Assembly (NCBI RefSeq): GCF_051433195.1
Contig: NZ_JBHMFT010000012.1
Coordinates: 1-64,000 of the forward strand
Length of the DNA: 64,000 bases
Direction of reading: 5' to 3'
From: Falsiroseomonas sp051433195
Lineage (GTDB): Bacteria > Pseudomonadota > Alphaproteobacteria > Acetobacterales > Acetobacteraceae
Shown here: positions 1 through 12,104 of the stretch, one piece after another
How the letters are laid out: each line of letters opens with the position of its first letter
Numbering within the stretch: position 1 is the first letter of the stretch
The notes under the pieces: generated by a model
What the model was told of the DNA's origin: nothing
Seen by the model: only the letters and a program-made list of their open reading frames with translations
The model's database searches: none
Made by a program: the position numbers and the translations under genes

Positions 1-123
1 CTCGCAGATCCGGCGGGCGAGCAGGACGGTGCCCACCGCGCCGGCACCGATGGCGAGGGTGGTCACGGCGCCGGCCAGCAGCATGCCGCCCATCATGGTT
101 CCTGCGGCCATTCGCAGCATCAT
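1..123 (-). CDS. Small membrane protein, N-terminal part only
   Basis: The first 41 codons of a minus-strand gene that runs off the left edge. The start ATG at 123 is preceded by a GGAG ribosome site about 7 bases upstream. The peptide is hydrophobic and rich in Met, Gly and Ala, with one membrane segment (roughly residues 8-35) ending in Arg-Arg, so it looks like a membrane-anchored small protein. No family can be named from this fragment. The base composition and ribosome site support a real gene. Confidence 0.5.
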   Translation of the reverse strand, partial: MMLRMAAGTMMGGMLLAGAVTTLAIGAGAVGTVLLARRICE

Positions 124-148
124 CGCGATCACTCCATTTGCTGGGGGA

Positions 149-328
149 CTATCTGGGCGGGGCGCGGCGGGAGTCCAGCGGTGCGGGCGGCGGCGGGAGG
201 GATCGTTCCGCGGCGCAGGAGCACACGATGCTGCCATCGGCCAGGCGGTTCGGCATGGTGGGCTCCGCGCAATGCGGGCACTCCACGGGTTCGGGGCGGG
301 TCAAGTCGATCGGGATCGCTCCTTGCAA
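149..328 (-). CDS. Small zinc-ribbon-like protein, start uncertain
   Basis: A short minus-strand frame containing a CPHC pair and, 18 residues further on, a CSC motif, the layout of a minimal zinc ribbon; the C-terminus is proline-rich. The start is unclear. A strong AAGGAG ribosome site lies at 319-324, but the codons at usual distance are ATC (308-310, 314-316) rather than ATG. The nearest in-frame accepted starts are TTG at 326-328 (upstream of the site) and TTG at 302-304 (14 bases downstream). The coordinates use the upstream TTG. The Cys motif and ribosome site argue for a real gene. Function unknown. Confidence 0.4.
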   Translation of the reverse strand: MQGAIPIDLTRPEPVECPHCAEPTMPNRLADGSIVCSCAAERSLPPPPAPLDSRRAPPR

Positions 329-456
329 GGTCAGGCATGCGGCCCGCGGGGTTGCCGCGGCAGGGTCACGTTGGCATGTTCCCGCCGCATACATCCCCCC
401 CAGGACATGGCGGCGCCGCGGCGGTGCCGCGACGGCGGTTGTGAAGGATACCAGGC

Positions 457-1671
457 ATGGCGAAGATCAAGGTGAAGACCCCCGTCGTGGAGATGGACGG
501 GGACGAGATGACGCGGATCATCTGGGGGTTCATCAAGGATCGCCTGATCCTGCCCTACCTCGATGTCGACCTGAAGTACTACGACCTCGGCGTGGAATAC
601 CGCGACCAGACCGATGACCAGGTGACGGTGGATGCCGCCAACGCCACCAAGCAGTACGGCGTCGGCGTGAAGTGCGCGACCATCACTCCGGATGAGGCGC
701 GCGTCGCGGAATTCGGCCTGAAGAAGATGTGGCGCAGCCCGAACGGCACCATCCGCAACATCCTGGACGGCACCATCTTCCGCGAGCCGATCATCTGCCA
801 GAACGTGCCGCGCCTGGTGCCGCATTGGTCGAAGCCGATCGTCGTCGGCCGCCATGCCTATGGCGACATCTACCGCGCCGTCGAGATGAAGATCCCGGGC
901 GCCGGCAAGGTGACCATGACCTACACGCCGGAAGGCGGCGGCGCGCCTGTCGAGATCGGCGACTTCCAGTTCAAGGCGCCGGGCGTGTTCATGGGCCAGC
1001 ACAATCTGAACGCCTCGATCGAGGGCTTCGCCCGCGCGTCCTTCAACTACGGGCTGGCGCGGAAGTATTCCGTGTATTTCAGCCACAAGAACACGATTCT
1101 GAAGGCCTATGACGGCAACTTCAAGGACATCTTCAAGTCGATCTTCGACGCGGAATTCGCCGACAAGTTCAAGGCGGCCGGGATCGTCTATGAGGACCGC
1201 CTGATCGACGACATGGTGGCCTCCGCGCTGAAGTGGGAAGGCGGCTACATCTGGGCCTGCAAGAACTACGACGGCGACGTGCAGTCCGACATCGTGGCGC
1301 AGGGTTTCGGCAGCCTCGGCCTGATGACCTCCGTGCTGCTGTCCCCGGATGGCAACACGGTGGAATCGGAAGCGGCGCACGGGACGGTGACGCGCCACTA
1401 CCGCGAGCACCAGAAGGGCCGCGAGACCAGCACGAATCCGATCGCCTCGATCTTCGCCTGGACCCGTGGGCTCGCCTACCGGGGCAAGTTCGACGGGACG
1501 CAGGATGTGGTGGACTTCGCCGATGCGCTGGAGAAGGTCTGCATCGAGACGGTGGAATCCGGCGACATGACGAAGGACCTCGCCATCCTGATCTCCAAGG
1601 ACCAGCCCTGGCTGAACACCCAGGCCTTCCTGGCGAAGCTGGACGAGAACCTGAAGAAGAAGATGGGGTGA
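457..1671 (+). CDS. icd: NADP-dependent isocitrate dehydrogenase (eukaryotic type)
   Basis: Converts isocitrate to 2-oxoglutarate and CO2 with NADP in the TCA cycle; cytosolic homodimer. The 404-residue protein matches the mammalian/alphaproteobacterial class rather than the E. coli class: an N-terminal VVEMDGDEMTRIIW block, the substrate-binding segment TITPDEARV...MWRSPNGTIRN (about residues 75-105), and a C-terminal GTVTRHYREHQKG segment for NADP specificity. Full length for the family. An AAGGA ribosome site sits 8 bases before the ATG. Monocistronic or followed by the DUF599 gene 34 bases downstream, with a long perfect hairpin between. Confidence 0.97.
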   Translation: MAKIKVKTPVVEMDGDEMTRIIWGFIKDRLILPYLDVDLKYYDLGVEYRDQTDDQVTVDAANATKQYGVGVKCATITPDEARVAEFGLKKMWRSPNGTIRNILDGTIFREPIICQNVPRLVPHWSKPIVVGRHAYGDIYRAVEMKIPGAGKVTMTYTPEGGGAPVEIGDFQFKAPGVFMGQHNLNASIEGFARASFNYGLARKYSVYFSHKNTILKAYDGNFKDIFKSIFDAEFADKFKAAGIVYEDRLIDDMVASALKWEGGYIWACKNYDGDVQSDIVAQGFGSLGLMTSVLLSPDGNTVESEAAHGTVTRHYREHQKGRETSTNPIASIFAWTRGLAYRGKFDGTQDVVDFADALEKVCIETVESGDMTKDLAILISKDQPWLNTQAFLAKLDENLKKKMG

Positions 1672-1679
1672 GACGGGAC

Positions 1680-1710
1680 GGCATCAGGTCAGCTAGTCTG
1701 ACCTGATGCC
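1680..1710 (+). promoter_or_regulatory. Perfect 13-bp hairpin covering the DUF599 start codon
   Basis: Arms GGCATCAGGTCAG (1680-1692) and CTGACCTGATGCC (1698-1710) pair perfectly around a 5-base loop. The ATG of the next gene (1706-1708) lies inside the 3' arm. No T tract follows, so it is not a classic terminator. It could protect the icd mRNA end or hide the start codon. Confidence 0.6.
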
Positions 1711-2389
1711 GATCTTCTCGACCCTCGACTGGCTGGCGCTGACGGTCTTCGCGTCCTGCTGGCTGGGCTACTCCAACCTGGTCGACCGGGTGCCGCGCAT
1801 CCACCGGTCCAGCGTCATCGCGGCGATGGACGAACACCGGCGGCGCTGGATGCGCGCCATGCTGGACCGGGACAACCGCATCGCCGACATGGCGGCGATC
1901 GGCAACCTGATGAACAGCACCAGCTTCCTCGCCACCACCAGCATCTTCATCCTGGGCGGCCTGGTGGCCCTGCTCGGGGCGCCGGATCTCGGGCAGCGGG
2001 TGGTGCAGGCGCTGCCCTATGCGGCGGTGCCGAACGAGGTGCTGTGGGAGCTGAAGATCGGGCTGCTGCTGCTGATCTTCGTCAACGCCTTCTTCGAGCT
2101 GACCTGGGCATTGCGGCAGTTCAACTACACCTCGATCCTGGTCGGCGGCATCGCCTCCGGCGCACCCTCCCCGGCCAGCATCGGGCAGGCGGAGGCGGCG
2201 GCGCGGGTGCTGAACCGCGGCGCCCGGCACTTCAACACGGGGCTGCGCAGCTACTATTTCGGCCTGGCGGCACTGGCCTGGATCGTCCACCCGGTGGCGC
2301 TGATGGCGACCAGCCTGTTCGTGCTGCGCGAATTGCACCGGCGGGAGTTCAAATCCGCGGTGCGGGAGGCTTTGACGCCTTCGCCCTGA
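1706..2389 (+). CDS. DUF599 family membrane protein
   Basis: A 227-residue integral membrane protein with about four hydrophobic segments (near residues 8-22, 72-92, 110-130 and 185-208) and conserved N-terminal features of DUF599, such as LDWLALTVFASCWLGY and a loop starting RWMRAMLDRDNRIADM. The molecular function of DUF599 is unknown. The start ATG sits in the 3' arm of a perfect hairpin and has no recognisable ribosome site, so translation may be leaderless or structure-controlled. Ends immediately before the stop of the convergent DUF1445 gene. Confidence 0.85.
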   Translation: MPIFSTLDWLALTVFASCWLGYSNLVDRVPRIHRSSVIAAMDEHRRRWMRAMLDRDNRIADMAAIGNLMNSTSFLATTSIFILGGLVALLGAPDLGQRVVQALPYAAVPNEVLWELKIGLLLLIFVNAFFELTWALRQFNYTSILVGGIASGAPSPASIGQAEAAARVLNRGARHFNTGLRSYYFGLAALAWIVHPVALMATSLFVLRELHRREFKSAVREALTPSP

Positions 2390-3199
2390 TCAGGCCTGCC
2401 GGAGATCGGCCAGGCGCAGGTCGGTCAGGACCATGTGGCCGACGCTGTGGGTGATCATTTCCGGGATGCCGGCGGCCATGGCCACGGCCTGCGGGGTGAC
2501 GCCGCAGCCCCAGAACATCGGCACCTCCTCCGGCGCCAGGTCGCAGGCAGTGGTCCAGTCGGCGCGGCTGGGGTCGACGCCGATGGCGGCCGGGCTGCCG
2601 ACATGGACGGGGCCGCCATGGGTGGCGGGGTAGCGCGCCGTCACCGCCCGCACCTGGTCCGCCCAGCGTGGCGGGATCGGCTTCAGGCTGACCACCATCG
2701 GGCCACGGAACGGGCCGGCCGGAATGCAATCGAGGCTGGAGGTGAAGGTCGGGATGCGGCTGCCCCGGCGGAAGCTGCGGGCCGGAATGCCCTCGGCCTC
2801 CAGCGCCGCGTCGAAGGACAGGCTGCAGCCCATGACGAAGCCGACATGGTCGGGGCGCCAGATGGCGCGCAGGTCGGAGACTTCCTCGACGAACTGGCCG
2901 TGCCGGTAGATCCGGTAGCGCGAAAGGTCGGTGCGCAGATCGCTGCCGGGGGCGACCTGGCGGGCCTCCGGGTCACCGGTGTCCGTGACGTCCAGAAGGG
3001 GACAGGGCTTCGGGTTGCGCAGGCAGAAGCGCAGGAAATCCAGCGCCTGGGCCTCGGGCAGGATGGCGAGGTTGGCCTGGATGTAGCCGCCGGCGAGGTC
3101 ATGCGTGGTGCCGCGCCACTGCCCGGCGCGGATGGCGGCGCGGGTCTCGGCGGCGGTGCGGCCGGCAAGGTCCTCGCGCCGGAGGTCGTCGAGCGGCAT
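2390..3199 (-). CDS. Putative hydro-lyase, DUF1445/YcsI family
   Basis: A 269-residue cytosolic protein of the DUF1445 family (D-glutamate cyclase-like, YcsI), whose members carry conserved segments seen here: FVMGCSLSFDAALEAEGIP, GPMVVSLKPIPP, HGGPVHVG and a C-terminal PMFWGCGVTPQAV...HSVGHM block. The family is proposed to dehydrate or cyclise small amino acids, though most members are untested. The start ATG follows an AAGGGGG ribosome site. It lies 38 bases after the P1 peptidase gene on the same strand, so the two are probably one operon, perhaps handling D- or beta-amino acid derivatives (inference). Confidence 0.85.
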   Translation of the reverse strand: MPLDDLRREDLAGRTAAETRAAIRAGQWRGTTHDLAGGYIQANLAILPEAQALDFLRFCLRNPKPCPLLDVTDTGDPEARQVAPGSDLRTDLSRYRIYRHGQFVEEVSDLRAIWRPDHVGFVMGCSLSFDAALEAEGIPARSFRRGSRIPTFTSSLDCIPAGPFRGPMVVSLKPIPPRWADQVRAVTARYPATHGGPVHVGSPAAIGVDPSRADWTTACDLAPEEVPMFWGCGVTPQAVAMAAGIPEMITHSVGHMVLTDLRLADLRQA

Positions 3200-3237
3200 G
3201 GCTGGCCCCCTTTCCAATCCGGGAAGCCTGCGGGCAA

Positions 3238-4320
3238 TCAGGGCAGGCGGCAAGCCGCGCGGCGCAGGGCGGCCACCTGGTCCAGCGGCAGGGCCTGACC
3301 GGTGACCCGGCGGCCATCGAGGCGGGATGAGATGGTGGTGGCGCAGCACAGCGCGTTCAGCACCGCCTCCTCCGTCGCCTCCGCCGCGGCGACGAACAGC
3401 GCCGACATGCGGTCGTTCGGCCAATCCGCGACGGCGCCGCGCTGCGGCGTGCGGCGGACATCGGCGTGGGTGGCGAAGGCCAGGGCATAGTCGCCCGAGC
3501 CGTCCGAGAAGGCGGCGCCGGTGCGGGCGATGCCGGCCATGGCGCGGCGGGCCAGGCGCTGCAGGTTGCGATCCGACAGCGGCGCATCGGTGGCGACCAC
3601 CACCATGACGGAGCCATCGGCATCCGCCTGTTCCGCCGCATGTTCGGCCAGGTCGTATTTCCGCAGCAGCCGGCCCAAGGCCAATCCATCCATCAGCAGC
3701 GCCCCGCCGTAATTCGCCTGCACCAGCGCGCCCACCGTCCAGCCGCCGAGTGCGGCGGGCAGGAGGCGGGAGGCGGTGCCGATGCCGCCCTTCCAGCCGA
3801 AGGCCATGGTGCCGGTGCCGGCGCCGACGCTGCCCTCCGCCACCGGGCCGTCCGTGGCGATCTCCAGCGCCTGGCGCATGTGATCGGCGGTGACGCCGCG
3901 GGCGCGGATGTCGTTCAGGCGGCCGTCATTGGTCTCCCCGACGACGGCGTTGACGGAGCGGACCGACTCGCTCCCGGGCTGCGCCAGCGTCCAGTCCACC
4001 AGCGCCTCCACCGCCCGCCCCACGGCGAGGGTGTTGGTGAGGAGGATGGGGGTTTCCAGCTCGCCGAGTTCCTGCACCTGCGTCACGCCGGCCATCTTGC
4101 CGAAGCCGTTCATGGCGAAGAGTCCGGCGGGGACGCGGCTGGCGTAGGGGTTGCCGGGGTGGGGCAGGATGGCGGTGACGCCGGTGCGGGTGGCCTCGCC
4201 CTGGATCAGCGTGACCTGGCCCACGCGGACGCCGGCGACGTCGGTGATGGCGTTGTGGGGGCCGGGGGCGAGGAGGCCGGGGGCGAAGCCGAGGGTGCGG
4301 GCGCGGAGGCTGGTTACCAA
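3238..4320 (-). CDS. P1 family peptidase (DmpA/S58 type)
   Basis: A 360-residue N-terminal-nucleophile peptidase of family S58/P1, which self-cleaves and acts as an aminopeptidase, often on D-amino acid or beta-peptide substrates. It has the family N-terminus (ITDVAGVRVGQVTL), the NAVVGETNDG and GSVGAGTGTMAFGWKGGIGTASR-like glycine-rich blocks, and the GSGD motif holding the predicted catalytic Ser near residue 275. The start chosen is TTG at 4318-4320, because a GGGAG ribosome site lies exactly 7 bases upstream and no ATG gives a better fit. First gene of a likely two-gene operon with the DUF1445 gene. Confidence 0.88.
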   Translation of the reverse strand: MVTSLRARTLGFAPGLLAPGPHNAITDVAGVRVGQVTLIQGEATRTGVTAILPHPGNPYASRVPAGLFAMNGFGKMAGVTQVQELGELETPILLTNTLAVGRAVEALVDWTLAQPGSESVRSVNAVVGETNDGRLNDIRARGVTADHMRQALEIATDGPVAEGSVGAGTGTMAFGWKGGIGTASRLLPAALGGWTVGALVQANYGGALLMDGLALGRLLRKYDLAEHAAEQADADGSVMVVVATDAPLSDRNLQRLARRAMAGIARTGAAFSDGSGDYALAFATHADVRRTPQRGAVADWPNDRMSALFVAAAEATEEAVLNALCCATTISSRLDGRRVTGQALPLDQVAALRRAACRLP

Positions 4321-4374
4321 TTCGGCACTCCCTGAGATGCGGCCATCTCTTAATTGGCTGGGTTTGGCGCGGAA

Positions 4375-4572
4375 ATGCCCTATATCCAGAAGATGTCGCA
4401 GAATGCCAACCAGCCGCCCCCGTCGCAGCCAAAGCCTCCGGCCGAGGCGCCGACGCAGCAGCAGCCGAACCCGTTCATCCCGAATGCCCCGCGACCCGCC
4501 CTGTATTACGCGGTCAGGTCTTCGACTGCGCCGGCCAATCCCGAACCCGCTCCTCGGCCAGCCACGCGGTAA
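4375..4572 (+). CDS. Possible small proline-rich protein
   Basis: A 65-codon frame diverging from the P1 peptidase gene. The N-terminal half is Gln/Pro-rich (SQNANQPPPSQPKPPAEAP) and unlike its surroundings. The 3' end overlaps the last 59 bases of the convergent gene at 4514, and there is no clear ribosome site. An inner ATG at 4393 is an alternative start. Weak evidence; it may be chance in GC-rich DNA. Confidence 0.2.
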   Translation: MPYIQKMSQNANQPPPSQPKPPAEAPTQQQPNPFIPNAPRPALYYAVRSSTAPANPEPAPRPATR

Positions 4573-5163
4573 GGCGGCCCATAAACAGGAATGCAAACGC
4601 CACGACGGCAAAGCCGATCGTCACGCGCCACTGCCCGGAGAGCGCCAGGATCGAAGCCATCGCCGCGCCGCACACGGGCGGGAGCAGCGCCGTATGCAGC
4701 GCGGTCTCGAACCGTGACGCAGCCAGGCGACCAAGGCGATCATTCGAGCTGATGGCGCGGTCAAGCTCGTAGGCGATGGCCAGATAGACCTTGTCTGCAG
4801 GCTGCGTGTCGTACCCGGAGTTCAGCAATTCGCCTGGACGTATGGCGCCGATGGCGAAACTGGTCGGTCGTAGGGCCCAAGCCGCTCTGAAGGCCGCGAA
4901 CGCGAAGATCAGGCCCGCCACGCCTAGACCCAGCCCGGCCCAGGGCGGCAGGCCCTCCGCTGCACCACCCTGCTGAACGCCGAGCAAGACCACCACACCG
5001 CCCAGGCTGCCGGTGGCAAGTGACAAGGTTGCCTGGAGGAGGCCGAGGGATTTGGTCTCCAGCCCCTTCAGCGCATCGCCCTGTGCCAGGATGACAGCCT
5101 GTGCCTGACGCAGGATCTCCTGCGCCGAGGCTTGGTCACGTTCAACATGGGCGCCTTGGCCAC

Positions 5164-5167
<4 letters not shown>
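4514..5167 (-). CDS. Hypothetical membrane protein coupled to alaS
   Basis: A 217-residue protein with an N-terminal coiled or helical stretch (QEILRQAQAVILAQGDALKGLETK) followed by about four membrane helices: two in residues 40-95 and two near the C-terminus around AALLPP and FAVVAFAFLFMGRL. Start GTG at 5167 overlaps the alaS stop (GTGA), so it is probably translationally coupled to alaS; no ATG fits in frame. It is not a known alanyl-tRNA synthetase accessory protein and I cannot assign a family. The reading frame continues into alaS only as an artefact. Confidence 0.6.
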
Positions 5168-7812
<2,645 letters not shown>

Positions 7813-7874
7813 GGTCTCGGCATGTCTCTCAACGGGCCGGGATCGTTAGAGCAGAATGAGGAAAACCGGAAGCT

Positions 7875-8153
7875 TCAGTCCCGATCCGTCTTCAGGACGC
7901 GGCCATCGCGCGGGTCGATATCCACCTCGATCTCCCGGCCCTGGGCGTCGCGGCCCTCGACCTCCCACTTGCCGTCTTCGCATTCCACCTTGCGAAGCTG
8001 GGTGACGCCTGCCTCCCGGCCGATCTCCGCCGCGCGGGCCAGGTCGATGCCGCCCTGGCAGTCGCGCGACGCCGCGGCGGGCGGCGTCTGCGCCATCACG
8101 GGCATGCCGGCGAGAAACAGGGTGGCGAAAGCTGCGGCGAAGGGCTTGGACAA
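7875..8153 (-). CDS. Secreted PepSY-domain protein
   Basis: A 92-residue precursor: signal peptide (KPFAAAFATLFLAGMPVMAQ) then a short PepSY-like domain (two-strand-helix fold ending WEVEGRDAQGREIEVDIDPRDGRVLKTDRD). PepSY proteins are periplasmic and often inhibitory or ligand-binding; the role here is unknown. A frame open from TTG at 8186 exists, but TTG at 8153 is preferred because GGAG lies 7 bases before it and it puts the signal peptide at the N-terminus. Between recA and alaS on the same strand. Confidence 0.8.
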   Translation of the reverse strand: MSKPFAAAFATLFLAGMPVMAQTPPAAASRDCQGGIDLARAAEIGREAGVTQLRKVECEDGKWEVEGRDAQGREIEVDIDPRDGRVLKTDRD

Positions 8154-8209
8154 GGGGCTGCTCCGTTCAGGGTCAGCACCAACCAACGCCGCAGCGGATT
8201 AAGGTTCCG

Positions 8210-9244
8210 TCACTCCGCCGCGGCGGCATCCTCCCCCTCGCCGGCCAGCATGGTGCTGGCGAGGCCGTTGGCCTGGTCGCGGATGCGCTTTTCCACGCTT
8301 TCGGCCATGGCCGGGTTGTCGCGCAGGAACTGCTTCGCATTCTCCCGCCCCTGGCCGATGCGCTGGCTGTCGCAGCTGAACCAGGCGCCGGACTTCTCGA
8401 TGATCCCGGCCTTCACGCCGAGGTCGATGAGCTCGCCGACCTTGGAGATGCCTTCGCCATACATGATGTCGAACTCGATCTGCCGGAATGGTGGCGCCAT
8501 CTTGTTCTTCACCACCTTCACGCGGGTCTGGTTGCCGGTGGTGGTCTCCCGGTCCTTGATCGCGCCGATGCGGCGGATTTCCATGCGGATGGAGGCGTAG
8601 AACTTCAGCGCGTTGCCGCCCGTGGTCGTCTCCGGGTTGCCGAACATCACGCCGATCTTCAGGCGGATCTGGTTCAGGAACACCAGCAGGGTGTTGGAGC
8701 GGGAGACGCTGCCGGTCAGCTTGCGCAGCGCCTGCGACATCAGGCGGGCATGCAGGCCGACATGGGTGTCGCCCATCTCGCCTTCGAGTTCGGCCCGCGG
8801 CACCAGCGCGGCGACGCTGTCCACCACCAGCACGTCGATGGCCCCGGATCGCACCAGCGTGTCGCAGATCTCGAGCGCCTGTTCGCCCGCATCCGGCTGG
8901 CTGATCAGCAGGTTCTCGATATCGACGCCGAGCTTCTTGGCGTAGCCCGGGTCCAGCGCGTGTTCCGCGTCGATGAAGGCGCAGGTGCCGCCGCGCTTCT
9001 GCGCCTCGGCGATGATGTGCAGGGCCAGCGTGGTCTTGCCGGAGCTTTCCGGGCCATAGACCTCGATGATCCGCCCCTTCGGCACGCCGCCGATGCCGAG
9101 CGCCAGGTCCAGCCCGAGCGAGCCGGTGGAGATCACCTCCACTTCGTCGGTCGCGGCCTTGTTGCCCATGCGCATGATCGAGCCCTTGCCGAAGGCGCGT
9201 TCGATCTGGCTCAGCGCGGCGTCCAGAGCCTTGGTCTTGTCCAT
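8210..9244 (-). CDS. recA: Recombinase RecA
   Basis: ATP-dependent DNA strand-exchange protein and LexA co-protease of the SOS response. The 344-residue protein has Walker A GPESSGKTT at residues 64-72, the LLVVDS-type Walker B (VLVVDSVAAL), the DNA-binding loop containing MGDTHVGLHARLMSQALRK, and an acidic tail (GEGEDAAAAE). ATG at 9244 is chosen over an upstream frame extension because the family starts with MDKTKAL; GGGAG lies about 10 bases upstream. The leader carries several overlapping inverted repeats, and I see no alphaproteobacterial SOS box (GTTC-N7-GTTC) in it. Confidence 0.98.
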   Translation of the reverse strand: MDKTKALDAALSQIERAFGKGSIMRMGNKAATDEVEVISTGSLGLDLALGIGGVPKGRIIEVYGPESSGKTTLALHIIAEAQKRGGTCAFIDAEHALDPGYAKKLGVDIENLLISQPDAGEQALEICDTLVRSGAIDVLVVDSVAALVPRAELEGEMGDTHVGLHARLMSQALRKLTGSVSRSNTLLVFLNQIRLKIGVMFGNPETTTGGNALKFYASIRMEIRRIGAIKDRETTTGNQTRVKVVKNKMAPPFRQIEFDIMYGEGISKVGELIDLGVKAGIIEKSGAWFSCDSQRIGQGRENAKQFLRDNPAMAESVEKRIRDQANGLASTMLAGEGEDAAAAE

Positions 9245-9291
9245 GCGGCTCGCTCTCCCGAAATCCGATCTCAACCTATGGGTGAAATTGA

Positions 9292-9397
9292 GGCAGGTCC
9301 ATCACCTGCCGGTCAATCCCTTTGACCGGGGGCGCCCCGAAAAAGGGGCGGCAGCACCGGTCGGCTGAGCGGAATATCGCCCGGAACAGCGGTTCCG
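9292..9397 (-). promoter_or_regulatory. recA leader with four inverted repeats
   Basis: Four perfect short hairpins lie between recA and the upstream kinase. In transcript order (right to left): CGGAAC/GTTCCG (9382-9397, loop 4), CGCCCC/GGGGCG (9333-9350, loop 6), CCGGTCAA/TTGACCGG (9309-9329, loop 5) and GGCAGGT/ACCTGCC (9292-9310, loop 5). The last two share bases 9309-9310. They may be a terminator for the kinase, operators, or an attenuator-like leader. Confidence 0.5.
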
Positions 9398-9407
9398 ACA
9401 AGAACAT

Positions 9408-10979
<1,572 letters not shown>

Positions 10980-10993
10980 GCCACTCTCCTGCT

Positions 10994-11013
10994 CCGGCGC
11001 CAGGCGGCGCCGG
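10994..11013 (-). repeat. Hairpin between flhB and the hybrid kinase
   Basis: A perfect 8-bp stem, CCGGCGCC / GGCGCCGG, around AGGC, in the 51-base gap. No T tract follows on the minus strand, so it is more likely an mRNA processing or attenuation element than a full terminator. Confidence 0.4.
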
Positions 11014-11030
11014 ATGATTGCTTGCTGCGG

Positions 11031-12101
11031 TCATTTCGCATCCGTCCTGGCCGCGGCGCCACGCTGGCGCCAGACGAAGGCGATGATTTCCGCCACGGCC
11101 TGATAATGTTCCGCGGGGATTTCGGTATCCACCTCCAGCCGCCACAGGGCACGGGCGAGGGGTGGATTGGCGACGAGGGGCACGCCGGCGGCCTCCGCGG
11201 CCGCGCGGATGCGGGCGGCCATGGCATCGACGCCCTTGGCCACCAGCGTCGGCGCCGCGCTGTCGCCGCCATAGGCCAGGGCCACGGCGTAGTGGGTCGG
11301 GTTGGTGATGACGACGGCGGCCTTCGGCACCGCCGCCATCATGCGCTGCCGGCCGCGGGCCAGGCGAAGCTGGCGGCGGCGCGCCTTGAGCATCGGATCG
11401 CCTTCCGCATCCTTCGCCTCCTCCCGCAGCTCCTTGATGCTCATGCGCAGGCGGCTGAGGTGGCGGAAGCGGACCCACAGCATGTCGAGCGCGGCGATGC
11501 CCGCGAAGGCGACCAGTGCGGCCAGCATCAGGCGCAGCGCCGCGGCGCCGGCCGAGGCCGGCAGCGCGCCCGGCGCCTGGTGCAGCGAGGCCTGGAGTTC
11601 CCTGAGGTCGCCCAGCGCGAACCACAGCGCGGCGCCGACGAGCCCCAGCTTCAGCAGCGTGCGCAGGAATTCCGCGGCGGATTCGGGCGCGACCAGGCGC
11701 TTGGCGCCAGCCAGCGGGCTGATCTTGTCGAGCCGCGGCACCATCGGCTTGGCCGAGACCAGCCCGCGGGTCTGCAGCAGCGTGGCGGCGACGGCACCGA
11801 GCGCCGCGGCGGCCGCCACCGGCAGCACCGCCATCAGGCCATGCCCGGCCAGGATCTGCACCGCCTCCGCCATGACCAGTTCGTGGCTGCGTTCCATGGT
11901 GGCGCGGAGCGCGCGCAGGATAGCGGCGCCCATCGGCGGCAGCGCCAGCATGGCGGCGAGCGTGCCGGCGGCCAGCGCGGCCCAGCCCACCACCTCCCGC
12001 GACAGGGCGACCTGGCCATCCTCGCGCGCGCGCTCGATCCGCCGTGGCGTGGCGGGTTCCGACCGGTCCGCCGCATCGGCGGCCTCGCCATCCCCGGCCA
12101 T
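11031..12101 (-). CDS. flhB: Flagellar biosynthesis protein FlhB
   Basis: Inner-membrane export-gate component and substrate-specificity switch of the flagellar type III secretion apparatus. The 356-residue protein has four transmembrane helices in residues 30-210 and a cytoplasmic C-domain with the autocleavage motif in VITNPTHYAVAL (the Asn-Pro-Thr-His loop). N-terminal EPATPRRIERAREDGQVALSREV is typical of the family. It follows fliR with a 3-base gap and ends the flgB-to-flhB operon. Confidence 0.95.
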   Translation of the reverse strand: MAGDGEAADAADRSEPATPRRIERAREDGQVALSREVVGWAALAAGTLAAMLALPPMGAAILRALRATMERSHELVMAEAVQILAGHGLMAVLPVAAAAALGAVAATLLQTRGLVSAKPMVPRLDKISPLAGAKRLVAPESAAEFLRTLLKLGLVGAALWFALGDLRELQASLHQAPGALPASAGAAALRLMLAALVAFAGIAALDMLWVRFRHLSRLRMSIKELREEAKDAEGDPMLKARRRQLRLARGRQRMMAAVPKAAVVITNPTHYAVALAYGGDSAAPTLVAKGVDAMAARIRAAAEAAGVPLVANPPLARALWRLEVDTEIPAEHYQAVAEIIAFVWRQRGAAARTDAK

Positions 12102-12104
12102 GGC

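Noticed and set aside
2390..3424. A longer DUF1445 protein starting at 3424
   Set aside because: The extension overlaps the P1 peptidase 3' end and has no family similarity; ATG 3199 has a strong ribosome site.
9245..9407. LexA box in the recA promoter
   Set aside because: GAAC and GTTC words occur but never with the 7-base spacing of the alphaproteobacterial site.
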